Positions 52,844 through 62,998 of a DNA stretch of 64,000 bases are shown piece after piece. The position numbers were made by a program, and so were the translations under genes. The notes under the pieces were generated by a model. That model was not told the DNA's origin. It searched no databases and saw only the letters and a program-made list of their open reading frames with translations. Source of the DNA: Angustibacter sp. Root456 (GTDB lineage Bacteria; Actinomycetota; Actinomycetes; Actinomycetales; Angustibacteraceae). Numbering within the stretch: position 1 is the first letter of the stretch; each line of letters starts with the position of its first letter. Location of the stretch: positions 131,824 to 195,823 of the forward strand of contig NZ_LMER01000020.1 of NCBI RefSeq assembly GCF_001426435.1, written 5' to 3'.

Positions 52844-52867
52844 GGTGTCGACGACCAGTTCGACACC
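52844..52867. promoter_or_regulatory. Inverted repeat at the ribosome site of the ScyD-like gene
   Basis: GGTGTCGA (52844-52851) pairs with TCGACACC (52860-52867), ending one base before GAGGGGG. Could be an operator or limit translation. Confidence 0.4.
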
Positions 52868-52880
52868 GAGGGGGTTCGAC

Positions 52881-53798
52881 ATGTTCCGCACTGCGCTCAG
52901 GTCGGTGGCCGTAGCGGCCGCGATCATCGGACTCGCTCCCCTGGGCGCCGCAGCCGGCGTGCCGGGCGGCCCGAACGGCCCCGGGCCCCTCGTCCGGTTC
53001 GCACCAGGTTCCTTCCCCGAGTCCATGGCCCTGTCCGGGGGCAGCGAGCTGGTCACCCTCGGCTTCGCCGGTGAGCTGGTGCGGGTGACGGGCAGCCAGG
53101 TGAGCAGCGTCGCCACCGTCGACCTCGAGGGCACCTCGCTGCTCACGGGCGTCGTCGTTCGCGGCGGGTACGCCTACGTCGCGCGGGCTCCCTTCGCCGG
53201 CGGGCCGTCCTACCTCTACCGCGTGCCGGTGACCGCCTCGGACGTCGCGCCGCAGCCCTGGGTGACGTTGTCCGACGACGGCGGGTTCCCCAACGGGCTG
53301 GCCGCCCGTGGCGGTCGCATCTACGTCGCCGACTCCGCTGCCGGCGTGATCCGCACGGTGTCGACGGACACCGGCACGGTCGCCACCTGGTGCGCGGACG
53401 ACCTGCTGAAGCCCGGCCATTACGGCTTCGGCGTCAACGGCATCACGTTCGGCCCGGACGGCGCCCTGTACGGCGTGGTGTCGGACTTCGGCCGCGTCGT
53501 GCGCATCACCACGACCGCGACCGGATGCACCGTCACGGCGGTCGTCGAGCAGCAGCAGCTCGCCAGCGCCGACGGCGTCTCCTTCGGCCCGGACGGCGGC
53601 CTGTACGTCACCGTCAACCGCAGCAACCGCCTGTGGCGCGTCGACCTCACGACGCGGCGGCTCACCGACCTGGCCGGTCGTTCGGACGGCCTGTCGTACC
53701 CGACCCAGGTGCTCTTCCCGGACGCCGACACCATGCTCGTGACCAACGGCGCGCTGTCCGGCGGTGTCCCTGACCTCCTCGCGTTCGGCTTGCACTGA
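52881..53798 (+). CDS. Secreted ScyD/ScyE-like six-bladed beta-propeller protein
   Basis: A 305-residue exported protein. The signal peptide ends about residue 25 (PLGAAAGVP). The mature part consists of repeated NHL/SMP-30-like blades: NGLAARGGRIYVADSAAGVI, VNGITFGPDGALYGVV, and ADGVSFGPDGGLYVTV. It matches the ScyD/ScyE family pattern in actinobacteria; enzyme activity is not established. GAGGGGG six bases before the ATG at 52881 fixes the start. It stands alone between the IS remnant and the S9 peptidase gene. Confidence 0.82.
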   Translation: MFRTALRSVAVAAAIIGLAPLGAAAGVPGGPNGPGPLVRFAPGSFPESMALSGGSELVTLGFAGELVRVTGSQVSSVATVDLEGTSLLTGVVVRGGYAYVARAPFAGGPSYLYRVPVTASDVAPQPWVTLSDDGGFPNGLAARGGRIYVADSAAGVIRTVSTDTGTVATWCADDLLKPGHYGFGVNGITFGPDGALYGVVSDFGRVVRITTTATGCTVTAVVEQQQLASADGVSFGPDGGLYVTVNRSNRLWRVDLTTRRLTDLAGRSDGLSYPTQVLFPDADTMLVTNGALSGGVPDLLAFGLH

Positions 53799-53845
53799 GG
53801 CATCCGGCCACCGGCCGGTCTGGCTGGCGTGGCAGGCTCTCGGCC

Positions 53846-55657
53846 ATGACCGACCTGCCCGCCTGGGAGGCGCGCTTTCGCGCCCGCCGCCTCGGCCTGC
53901 CCGACTTCGCCCGCGACCGCGACGAGCGCACCGTCGCCGTCGCCACCACGGACGACGGCACGATCGAGCTGCACTGGTGGACCGTCGGCGCCGACGGCCT
54001 GATCCAGGCCACCGACCGCCCCGAGGGCACCAGCGACGGCACGCTCGACCCCACCGGCGAGCAGCTGTGGTGGTTCGACGACCGCAAGGGTGACGAGAAG
54101 GGCGTGTGGCGCCGCCAGCCGTACGGCTCCGCGCCCGGCAGCCACACCACCGCCACGAGCCTGCCCGCCGCCTACAGCAGCGGCCTGGCGCTCGGAGTCC
54201 GCACGGCCGTCGTCGGCAGCACGGACGACGGCTACGGCGTCCGCGTGCACGTCGTCGACCCGGACGCCGGCCCCGACGCACCCGCGCGCCTGCTCTACGA
54301 GCACGAGGAGGAGGCGTACGTCGGCGACCTGTCGCGCGACGAGTCGCTCGTCGTCCTGGCCCACAGCGAGCACGGCGACTCGCGCCACCCCGCCCTGCGG
54401 GTGCTGCGCGTCGACGACGCCTCGACGGTCGCCGAGCTGTGGGACGGCGAGGGCAAGGGCCTGCACCCCGCCGCCTTCTCCCCCGTCGCCGGCGACCAGC
54501 GTCTGCTGGTGGTGCACGAGCGCGACGGCGTCCCCGCGCTGCTGGTCTGGGACCCGCTCACGGGCGCCGAGACGCCACTGGCCATCGACGCCCCCGGCGA
54601 GGTCGAGGACGCCGAGTGGTGGTCGGACGCCACCGCCGTCGTCGTCGCCGTGTCGCACGAAGCCCGCACCCGGCTCGTGCGTGTCGACCTCGAAACCCTT
54701 GCGACGCAGCCGTTCGGGCCGACCACCGGCACGGTCACGTCCGCCACCGTGCGCGACGACGGCAGCATCTGGGCCACCTGGTCGTCCGCCGCGAGCCCGT
54801 CGTCCGTGCGCGTGCTGCACCCTGACCGCGCCGACGAGGGCGAGCTGCTGCTGGCCCCGCCCGGGCCGGCGGCGCCGCCGTCCGTCGCGGTCGAGGACGT
54901 CTGGGTCGAGGGCCGCGGCGGCCGCATCCACGCCCTGCTGCGCCGTCCGGCCGACGCCGCGCCCGGCCCCCTCCCGCTGGTGGTCGAGGTGCACGGTGGA
55001 CCGACGCACCACGACATCGACGCCTTCATGGCCTACCCCAGCGCCTGGGTCGACCACGGCTTCGCCGTCGTGCAGGTCAACTACCGCGGCTCGACGGGCT
55101 ACGGCTCGGCGTGGCGCGACGCCCTGGAGGAACGCGTCGGCCACGTCGAGCTCGAGGACGTCGTCGCCGTCCGCGACCACCTCGTCGGCACCGGCGTCGC
55201 CGACCCGCGTCGCGTCGTGCTCGCGGGCGCGTCCTGGGGCGGCTTCATCACGCTGCTCGGCCTCGGCACCCAGCCCGACGCCTGGGCCCTCGGGCTCGCC
55301 GGCGTCCCCGTGGCCGACTACGTCGCCGCCTACGAGGACGAGATGGAGGGCCTCAAGGCGTTCGACCGCTCGCTGTTCGGCGGCTCACCGGACGACGTCC
55401 CCGACCGCTACGCCGACTCCAGCCCGATCACCTACGTCGACCAGGTCAGCGTGCCCGTGCTGGTGCTGGCAGGCGAGAACGACCCGCGCTGCCCGATCCG
55501 CCAGATCGAGAACTACCTCGCGCGGCTGACCGAACGCGGGGTGCCGCACGAGGTCTACCGCTACGACGCCGGCCACGGCTCGCTGGTCAACGACGAGCGC
55601 GTGCGCCAGATGCGCGTCGAGCTCGACTTCGCGGCGCGACACCTGCCGCAGGGGTAG
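53846..55657 (+). CDS. S9-family prolyl oligopeptidase-like peptidase
   Basis: A 603-residue cytoplasmic serine peptidase. An N-terminal beta-propeller (about 20-340) gates the C-terminal alpha/beta hydrolase: VVEVHGGPTHHD, nucleophile Ser in LAGASWGGFITL near 460, Asp in LAGENDPRCP near 545 and His in DAGHGS near 577. Acylaminoacyl peptidase or dipeptidyl peptidase activity is likely. The ATG has CAGGCT seven bases upstream. The last 71 bases overlap the DUF2157 gene on the other strand. Confidence 0.9.
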   Translation: MTDLPAWEARFRARRLGLPDFARDRDERTVAVATTDDGTIELHWWTVGADGLIQATDRPEGTSDGTLDPTGEQLWWFDDRKGDEKGVWRRQPYGSAPGSHTTATSLPAAYSSGLALGVRTAVVGSTDDGYGVRVHVVDPDAGPDAPARLLYEHEEEAYVGDLSRDESLVVLAHSEHGDSRHPALRVLRVDDASTVAELWDGEGKGLHPAAFSPVAGDQRLLVVHERDGVPALLVWDPLTGAETPLAIDAPGEVEDAEWWSDATAVVVAVSHEARTRLVRVDLETLATQPFGPTTGTVTSATVRDDGSIWATWSSAASPSSVRVLHPDRADEGELLLAPPGPAAPPSVAVEDVWVEGRGGRIHALLRRPADAAPGPLPLVVEVHGGPTHHDIDAFMAYPSAWVDHGFAVVQVNYRGSTGYGSAWRDALEERVGHVELEDVVAVRDHLVGTGVADPRRVVLAGASWGGFITLLGLGTQPDAWALGLAGVPVADYVAAYEDEMEGLKAFDRSLFGGSPDDVPDRYADSSPITYVDQVSVPVLVLAGENDPRCPIRQIENYLARLTERGVPHEVYRYDAGHGSLVNDERVRQMRVELDFAARHLPQG

Positions 55658-56630
55658 CGGCCCGGCGCGCGATCCGGACGGCGGCCAGCACCATCACGAG
55701 CCCGGTCACCAGCAGGATCACCGGCACCGCGAGCCGTCCGGGGAACCACTCCTCCACCACGCGCGGCACGAGCTCGAGCGAGCCGGCACCGGCGATCACG
55801 AGCAGCCACAGGTCGCGCCAGCGGACGGCAAGCACGACCAGGCCGGCGACGGTGGCCAAACCGAGCCACAGCCCCCAATCCGCCATCGAGGCCATGACCG
55901 CACCGAGCACGGTGACCGCCGGCCCCAGCACGGTCGCGGCGCGCCGGGGGGTGACCAGCCCGCGAGCGCCGAGCACCCACCACGCGAGACCGACCAACCC
56001 CACGGCCACGCCGAGCCCCGGGCCCTCGAGGGTGGTGAACCGCGTCAGCAGCGCGAGCACTGACGCCACGACCCCGACGACCAACCCTGCCTGCAGCAAC
56101 GCTGACCGCTCGCGCCACCACAGCACCGCGAGCTGCCCGGTGACGCCGCAGGCCACCCACGACGCCACGCTCGACTCACCCCAGTGCCACCACTCGCCGG
56201 CGACCAGACCGAACGCGACGGCCAACGCGATCGCACCGGCGAGCCACAGCACCGAGCGCACGCGGGACCCCTGCCGTCCCAGCCACTGAGGAACGGCGAG
56301 CCCCGCCCCGACCAGCACCATCCACACGGCGAGCATCAGCCCGGTGCGGACGCCGCGCGAGAGCTCGTCCCAGAACTGCCCCACCAGCAGCGCGGACGCC
56401 GTGACCATGAGGACACCGCCGAGGTAGCCAAGCGCCTCCAGCACCAGGGACGTCGCGTGCTCGGACGGGTGCGGCTCGACGGCGGCCGGCGGCGTCTCCC
56501 CGCGCTCGGCCTCGCGGATCAGCTCGGCCTGGCTGCGGCTGATGTACCCGGCCGCCACCCACCGCTCGAGCAGCGCCACCTCTTCGGCGGCCGCAGACGT
56601 CGGCTGCGCGCGGTGCAGGACGTCATCCAT
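55587..56630 (-). CDS. DUF2157 multi-spanning membrane protein
   Basis: A 347-residue protein: a DUF2157 N-terminal helix-turn segment (LLERWVAAGYISRSQAELI) followed by about nine membrane helices and an Arg-rich cytoplasmic tail. The tail (about 24 residues) is read from the strand opposite the S9 peptidase's C terminus, a 71-bp convergent overlap. Function unknown. The ATG at 56630 lies 72 bp from the exonuclease start on the other strand. Confidence 0.82.
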   Translation of the reverse strand: MDDVLHRAQPTSAAAEEVALLERWVAAGYISRSQAELIREAERGETPPAAVEPHPSEHATSLVLEALGYLGGVLMVTASALLVGQFWDELSRGVRTGLMLAVWMVLVGAGLAVPQWLGRQGSRVRSVLWLAGAIALAVAFGLVAGEWWHWGESSVASWVACGVTGQLAVLWWRERSALLQAGLVVGVVASVLALLTRFTTLEGPGLGVAVGLVGLAWWVLGARGLVTPRRAATVLGPAVTVLGAVMASMADWGLWLGLATVAGLVVLAVRWRDLWLLVIAGAGSLELVPRVVEEWFPGRLAVPVILLVTGLVMVLAAVRIARRAATPAAGVAPRSRARRASGARARR

Positions 56631-56689
56631 GCGGTCATGATCACCGCCACGCCGGGAGGGCGGCAGGGCCGGAAGTCACCCCCGCGGGT

Positions 56690-56695
56690 TAGCGT
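56690..56695 (+). promoter_or_regulatory. -10 element of the exonuclease gene
   Basis: TAGCGT followed by six bases and the GTG at 56702. A GTG at 56696 is in frame but touches the box. Confidence 0.45.
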
Positions 56696-56701
56696 GTGAC
56701 G

Positions 56702-57763
56702 GTGACCTTCGCGCCGTCCGTGCCGCCCACAGCGCCGCTGCTGCTCGCGGTCGACGGCAACAGCCTGCTGCACCGCGCGCACCACGCGCACGCTTACAGC
56801 GGCCACCGCGACCCCGACGGCCGACCGGTGTGGGGCCTGCGCGGCCTGGTCACCTCGATCGCCGGTGCGGCGGCTCGACTCACGCCGGACGCCGTGGTCG
56901 TCGGCTTCGACTGCTCCGTGGCCTCGCGCCGCCGCGACGAGTACCCGGAGTACAAGGCCGGACGCCGTGAGAAGGAGCCCGAGCTCGTCGACCAGCTCGC
57001 GAGCGCACCGGGGCTGCTGCGCGAGGCCGGCTTCGCCGTCGTCCAGCACGAGGGGTGGGAGGCGGACGACGTGCTGTGCTCGTCGGCCGCGCTGGCCCGA
57101 CGCTCGGGGTGGCGCTGCGCGGTGGTCACGAGCGACCGCGACTCCTTCGCGCTCATCGACGATTCCACCGCGGTGCTGCGGCTCATCACCGGAGGCATCG
57201 ACGCCTCGCCGCTGCTCACACCCGCGCGGCTGCCCGCGCTGTGTGGTGTCGCGGCGGGCCAGTACCGCGACTTCGCGGCGCTGCGCGGTGACACGTCCGA
57301 CAACCTGCCGGGCGCGCGGGGCATCGGCGCCAAGACGGCCGCCAAGCTGCTGGCCGCCTTCGCCGGCGTGGCCGAGGTCTACGCCGCGATCGACGCCGGC
57401 CGGGCCGGTGAGGTCGAGGCCGTCGTCGGGCGCGCCGCCACCCGCCGCCTGGCCGAGCCGGCCGCCCGCGCGAACGTCGAGCGCAACCTGCGGCTCATGG
57501 CGATGCGGCACGACCTGCCGCTACCCGACCTGATGAGCATGCGCGTGCCGATGGACGTGCCGCGGCTGCACGCCGGACTGGCCACGCGCGACATCCGGCT
57601 CGGCCCCTCCCTGTGGGCGCTCACCGGCGCGGCGCCCCCGGGCAGCGAGAGCTGGGCTTCGATCGCCGAGCAGGACGACGTGCCACCGGCTCGCCTCGTC
57701 GAGCCGGTGGTCGTGCCCGCCCAGAAGGCGCTTGAGCCGGAGCCCGAGCTCACGCTCTTCTAG
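56702..57763 (+). CDS. Stand-alone 5'-3' exonuclease (FEN-like)
   Basis: A 353-residue nuclease like the N-terminal domain of DNA polymerase I. LLAVDGNSLLHRA, GFDCSVASRRRDEYPEYKAG, GWEADDVLCSSA and TSDRDSFALI supply the acidic metal ligands, and LRGDTSDNLPGARGIGAKTA is the helix-hairpin-helix. Likely removes flaps or RNA primers; actinobacteria commonly carry such a gene besides polA. A C-terminal 80-residue Pro-rich region is less conserved. The GTG at 56702 is chosen because of the promoter spacing. Confidence 0.9.
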   Translation: MTFAPSVPPTAPLLLAVDGNSLLHRAHHAHAYSGHRDPDGRPVWGLRGLVTSIAGAAARLTPDAVVVGFDCSVASRRRDEYPEYKAGRREKEPELVDQLASAPGLLREAGFAVVQHEGWEADDVLCSSAALARRSGWRCAVVTSDRDSFALIDDSTAVLRLITGGIDASPLLTPARLPALCGVAAGQYRDFAALRGDTSDNLPGARGIGAKTAAKLLAAFAGVAEVYAAIDAGRAGEVEAVVGRAATRRLAEPAARANVERNLRLMAMRHDLPLPDLMSMRVPMDVPRLHAGLATRDIRLGPSLWALTGAAPPGSESWASIAEQDDVPPARLVEPVVVPAQKALEPEPELTLF

Positions 57764-57778
57764 GCACCGCGCACACGC

Positions 57779-58195
57779 TCAGGCGGCGCTGCCCGCGATG
57801 TTGACGAGCCAGGAGACGCCGAAGCGATCGACGCACATGCCGAAGGCGTCACCCCAGGGGGCCTTGTCGAGCGGCATGACGACCGTGCCGCCATCGCTGA
57901 GCCGGCCCCAGTAGCCGTGCAGCTCGCTCTCGTCGTCGCCGCTGAGCGACACCGAGTAGTTGTTGCCCGGCGTGTACGGCATGGCGTTCGGCGAGTCCGC
58001 GGCCATCAGCGTGAGGCCACCGGGGCTCACGAGCTGGGCGTGCATGATCTTGTCCTGCTCGGCGGGGTCCTGGCTCGCCTGGAAGTCGCCGAACGTCGAC
58101 AGCGTGAGCTCGCCGCCGAAGACGTCGCGGTAGAACTCCATCGCCTCGCGGGTGGTGCCCTGGAAGTTGAGATACGGGTTGAGCTTCGTCGCCAT
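57779..58195 (-). CDS. VOC-superfamily PhnB-like protein
   Basis: A 138-residue glyoxalase/bleomycin-resistance-fold protein. LNPYLNFQGTTREAMEFY, VFGGELTLSTFGDF and KIMHAQLVSPGGLTLMAADS are the hallmarks of the PhnB (DUF1338-unrelated) subgroup. Metal-binding residues are not clear, as is common in PhnB. GGAAGGA before the ATG at 58195 selects the start. Convergent with the exonuclease. Function not assignable beyond family. Confidence 0.88.
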   Translation of the reverse strand: MATKLNPYLNFQGTTREAMEFYRDVFGGELTLSTFGDFQASQDPAEQDKIMHAQLVSPGGLTLMAADSPNAMPYTPGNNYSVSLSGDDESELHGYWGRLSDGGTVVMPLDKAPWGDAFGMCVDRFGVSWLVNIAGSAA

Positions 58196-58268
58196 GACGG
58201 TCCTTCCCTCTTCGCTGCTGATGGCGCCGATCTTGGCCCTGCCCTGGCCGGGGCACAACCGAGTTCGG

Positions 58269-60227
58269 TCAGGCCGACTCACCCGCCCCGGGCTCGACCA
58301 GCCACAGCGCCTGGTAGGGGCTCAGCCAGAGGTCACCGTGAGCGTCTGGCCGGACGTCGACCCCGCTGATCGCGTCGTGGGCGGCCGCCAGACCCAGCTC
58401 GGCCAGGCGCCAGGCACCGAACCGCGCCGGCCGCGCGCTGACGTTGTAGAGGCCCACCATCGGGCCGACCGGATGGCGCCGCACCACCGCGAGCACCACC
58501 GGGTCGTCGAGGTCGATCACCTCCGCCGGGACGGCGGCGTCCAGGTGCGACAGGCCGGCGCGCACGCGAGCCAGGTGGCGCAGCCCCTCGAAGACCCGAC
58601 CCTCGACCGTGGCCAGGTCGTGCCGCCGCTCGGCAGCCGCCCAGTCGAGCCGGGGCCGGTGCGCCCAGCGGTTGTCGCCCTCGTGGCCCGGTTCATCGGC
58701 CCAGAGCGGGTCGTTGGGCTGCGCGAGCTCGTCGCCCGACCAGATCACCGGGATCCCACCCCAGCCCAGGACCACTGCGTGGGCGAGCAGCAGCCGGCTC
58801 ACCGCCGTCCGCACCGCGGGGTCGTCGACGGCGTCGTGCGCGGCCTCGCGGGCCGCCTCGAGCCCCACCAGGCTGGCCGCCGTCCCGCTGATCCGCCGGT
58901 CGCCGGTGGCCGGGTTGGCCTGGAACACCAGACCCCTCGCGGTGGAGCCGGGGAACTCACCGGCGTAGAAGTCCGACAGGAAGGCCCGGTGCCCCGGGCC
59001 GGTGACGCCGGCAGCCTCGGCGTCGCGGTCGTCGATCGCCCAGCCGATGTCGTCGTGGCAGCGCACGTACGTGATCCAGGCGGTGGTGGACGGCGCCGGC
59101 GGCAGAGAGCCCAGCGCCGCCGCGGCGAGGCGCACGTCCTGCGCGGCGAGCATCGACCACACCTGCACCATGAGGCTGTTGTGGTAGGCCAGGTCGCTCA
59201 CCTTGCCGTGGTGCTCGCGCTCGCCGAGGTAGGCGAGCAGGTCGTCCGGCCCGACGATCGCCTCAGCCTTGAAAACCACTGCGGGACAAGCGATCCGGGC
59301 CACCGCACGCAGGGCCTGGGTGATGGCGTGCACCTCGGGCTGGTTCTGGCACGTCGTGCGCAGGCGCTTCCACAGGAACGCGATGGCGTCGAGCCGGAAG
59401 ACCTCGACCCCCTGGTTGGCGAGGTAGAGCACGATGTCCGCGAACTCCAGCAGCACCTCGGGGTTCGACCAGTCGAGGTCCCACTGCCAGGCGTTGAAGG
59501 TCGTCCAGACCCACCCGCCGAGCTCGTCGTCGTAGGTGAAGCTGCCGGGGGCGAAGTCGGGGAACACCTCCGGCAGCGTGCGCTCGTAGGCGTCCGGCTC
59601 AGTGCGGTCGGCGAAGACGTGGAAGTAGCGGCGGTAGCGCGGGTCGCCCTGGCGCGCCGCGGCCGCCCAGCGGTGCTCGCGGGCGACGTGGTTGAGCACC
59701 AGGTCGAGCACGAGGCTGATGCCGTGGGCGCGCAGGTCGCGGGTGAGGGCAGCGAGGTCGTCAACGGTGCCGAGGTCCGGCCGCACGGTGCGGTAGTCCG
59801 CGACGGCGTAGCCACCGTCGTTGTCACCGTCGCGCGGCAGCAGCAGCGGCATGAGGTGCAGGTAGGTGACGCCGAGCTCGCGCAGGTAGCCGATGCGCTC
59901 TCGGACGCCGGCCAGGTCGCCCGCGAAGCGCTCGGTGTAGGCGGCGTAACCGAGCATGGCGGGGTCCTGGAACCACCCCGGACGCAGGGTGCGCGCCAGG
60001 TCGAGCCGGCGCAGGTCGGGATCGCGTTCGCTATAGGCCGCCGCGGCGAGCCCGACGAGTCGCGCGGCCAACGTGTCGGCCCCTGCGGGGTACACCGTGC
60101 GCAGCGCGGCGTGCAGGTCGCCCCACCAGCGCTCGACGCGGACGTCGAAGACCTCACGCGCCGCAGGGTCGACGTCCGCGAGCGCCTTCGCCGCGGCGTC
60201 GAGCGCTGCCGGGGACGGCGCGCGCAT
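58269..60227 (-). CDS. Amylosucrase-like GH13 enzyme
   Basis: A 652-residue GH13 subfamily 4 enzyme: N-terminal all-helical domain (about 1-95), TIM barrel, C-terminal beta domain. [17 protein letters not shown] carries the Asp nucleophile, VFKAEAIVG the acid/base Glu and VRCHDDIGW the third carboxylate. [12 protein letters not shown] is typical of amylosucrases, which turn sucrose into alpha-1,4-glucan and fructose; sucrose hydrolase or phosphorylase-like action is possible. No signal peptide. No sucrose transporter or glycogen gene is adjacent. Confidence 0.88.
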   Translation of the reverse strand: MRAPSPAALDAAAKALADVDPAAREVFDVRVERWWGDLHAALRTVYPAGADTLAARLVGLAAAAYSERDPDLRRLDLARTLRPGWFQDPAMLGYAAYTERFAGDLAGVRERIGYLRELGVTYLHLMPLLLPRDGDNDGGYAVADYRTVRPDLGTVDDLAALTRDLRAHGISLVLDLVLNHVAREHRWAAAARQGDPRYRRYFHVFADRTEPDAYERTLPEVFPDFAPGSFTYDDELGGWVWTTFNAWQWDLDWSNPEVLLEFADIVLYLANQGVEVFRLDAIAFLWKRLRTTCQNQPEVHAITQALRAVARIACPAVVFKAEAIVGPDDLLAYLGEREHHGKVSDLAYHNSLMVQVWSMLAAQDVRLAAAALGSLPPAPSTTAWITYVRCHDDIGWAIDDRDAEAAGVTGPGHRAFLSDFYAGEFPGSTARGLVFQANPATGDRRISGTAASLVGLEAAREAAHDAVDDPAVRTAVSRLLLAHAVVLGWGGIPVIWSGDELAQPNDPLWADEPGHEGDNRWAHRPRLDWAAAERRHDLATVEGRVFEGLRHLARVRAGLSHLDAAVPAEVIDLDDPVVLAVVRRHPVGPMVGLYNVSARPARFGAWRLAELGLAAAHDAISGVDVRPDAHGDLWLSPYQALWLVEPGAGESA

Positions 60228-60257
60228 CAGCCGACCCTCGTGCCGCTCGAGTTCGGC

Positions 60258-61538
<1,281 letters not shown>

Positions 61539-61601
61539 GGTGACCCTCCTCCGGGTGCGACGGCGCCAGCACGGTGCGACGCCGCGTGCGCTCCCTGCTC
61601 G

Positions 61602-61607
61602 AGTCTA
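61602..61607 (-). promoter_or_regulatory. Candidate -10 element of lysC
   Basis: TAGACT on the minus strand, about 63 bases before the GTG. Confidence 0.4.
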
Positions 61608-61708
61608 CCGAGCGTCCGGTGGGTGACCGCGGGCGCTCGGATCGCGAGACGCCGCGGCCGCTGCCGGTGCGACGTCCGGCGAGCCCTGAGAGTCCGGAGC
61701 GTCCTGCG

Positions 61709-62338
61709 TCAGCGGGGCGGGTGCAGCGCGTCGAACTCGGCGTCGGCCACGATCTCGTCGTCGGCGTCCAGGCGCAGGTGGGCGAGGATCGACTGGACCA
61801 CGCGCAGCGCCGCCGCGGCCCGGGCGCCCCAGCTCGACAGGTAGGAGAACTGCCACCACCACAGCGCCTCGTCGACCCGCCCGCTCTCGAAATGGCGCAG
61901 GCCGTGCGAGAGGTCGGCGGCCACCGTGGCCAGGTCGCCGGACAGCGAGCCCGAGACGACCTCGCCCGACACGATGGGGTCGACGACGTCGGCGTAGTCG
62001 TCCAGCCCCTCGAGGACGTTGGCCAGCGCCCCGTGAAGCGGGTCGACGTCGGTGTCGGGGCCCGGGTCGGGCTCGAAGCGCTCGGTGGGGACGACGTCGC
62101 CGATGGCCCCCAGCCGCGCGCCGGCCACGAGCACCTGGCTCACGGCCAGCAGGACGATGGGCAGGGCGACGTCCGGGCTGGTGCCGCTGGCCACCGTGGT
62201 GGTCGCCTCGAGGTAGGCCCGCACGTCGATCGCGGTGTCGGCGGCGAGCCGCACCAGCTCGCGGCGCTCAGTCTCCGCAGGTGCGTTCTCGTCGTCGCGC
62301 AGGTCGACGTCTGCCTCGGTGCGGGGTGGCTCAGACAT
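61709..62338 (-). CDS. DUF5063 family protein
   Basis: A 209-residue soluble acidic helical protein. [36 protein letters not shown] and [22 protein letters not shown] are the DUF5063 pattern. The ATG at 62338 lies inside the end of recR (8-bp overlap), so it is translated with recR. It accompanies recR in many actinobacteria, hinting at a DNA-repair-linked role, but nothing in the sequence shows one. Confidence 0.88.
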   Translation of the reverse strand: MSEPPRTEADVDLRDDENAPAETERRELVRLAADTAIDVRAYLEATTTVASGTSPDVALPIVLLAVSQVLVAGARLGAIGDVVPTERFEPDPGPDTDVDPLHGALANVLEGLDDYADVVDPIVSGEVVSGSLSGDLATVAADLSHGLRHFESGRVDEALWWWQFSYLSSWGARAAAALRVVQSILAHLRLDADDEIVADAEFDALHPPR

Positions 62339-62930
62339 CCAGCAGTCTCCGTCCCTCGAAGGCTCGTCCCAGCGTGATCTCGTCGGCGTACTCGAGGTCG
62401 CCACCCACCGGCAGACCCGAGGCGATGCGGGTGATCCGCAGGCCCATCGGGCGCAGCAGGCGGGCGAGGTAGGTGGCCGTGGCCTCGCCCTCGAGGTTGG
62501 GGTCGGTGGCGATGATGACCTCGGTGACGACGCCGTCGGCGAGCCGCGTCATGAGCTCGCGGGTGCGCAGGTCGTCCGGGCCCACGCCGTCGATCGGGCT
62601 GATGGCGCCACCCAGCACGTGGTAGCGGCCGCGGAACTCGCGCGTCTTCTCGATCGCCACGACGTCCTTCGGCTCCTCGACCACGCACAGCACGGCGAGG
62701 TCGCGGCGCGGGTCGCGGCAGATGCGGCACAGCTCGTCCTGCGACACGTTGCCGCAGGTGGCGCAGAACCGGACCTTCTCCTTGACCTCGGTCAGCGCCT
62801 GCACGAGGCGACGGACGTCGGCGGGCTCGGCCGCGAGCAGGTGGAAGGCGATGCGCTGGGCGCTCTTCGGCCCGACCCCGGGCAGCCGCCCGAGCTCGTC
62901 GATGAGGTCTTGCACCACGCCTTCGTACAC
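62331..62930 (-). CDS. recR: Recombination mediator RecR
   Basis: A 199-residue RecFOR-pathway protein. [17 protein letters not shown] is the helix-hairpin-helix; the zinc finger is Cys-x2-Cys...Cys-x2-Cys (CATCGN, then CRIC); the Toprim domain has [13 protein letters not shown] and [17 protein letters not shown] start with TAGGGT six bases upstream, a leaderless promoter. Overlaps the DUF5063 gene. The ybaB/ebfC gene that commonly lies between dnaX and recR is absent here. Confidence 0.96.
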   Translation of the reverse strand: MYEGVVQDLIDELGRLPGVGPKSAQRIAFHLLAAEPADVRRLVQALTEVKEKVRFCATCGNVSQDELCRICRDPRRDLAVLCVVEEPKDVVAIEKTREFRGRYHVLGGAISPIDGVGPDDLRTRELMTRLADGVVTEVIIATDPNLEGEATATYLARLLRPMGLRITRIASGLPVGGDLEYADEITLGRAFEGRRLLDV

Positions 62931-62936
62931 ACCAGC

Positions 62937-62942
62937 ACCCTA
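62937..62942 (-). promoter_or_regulatory. -10 element of recR
   Basis: TAGGGT on the minus strand, six bases before the GTG: leaderless pattern. So recR is probably not only read through from dnaX. Confidence 0.5.
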
Positions 62943-62998
62943 CGTCCTCGGGCTGACAGCGGTTGCTTCGGCGGCGTACGACGCGCGGTGACTCGCCC

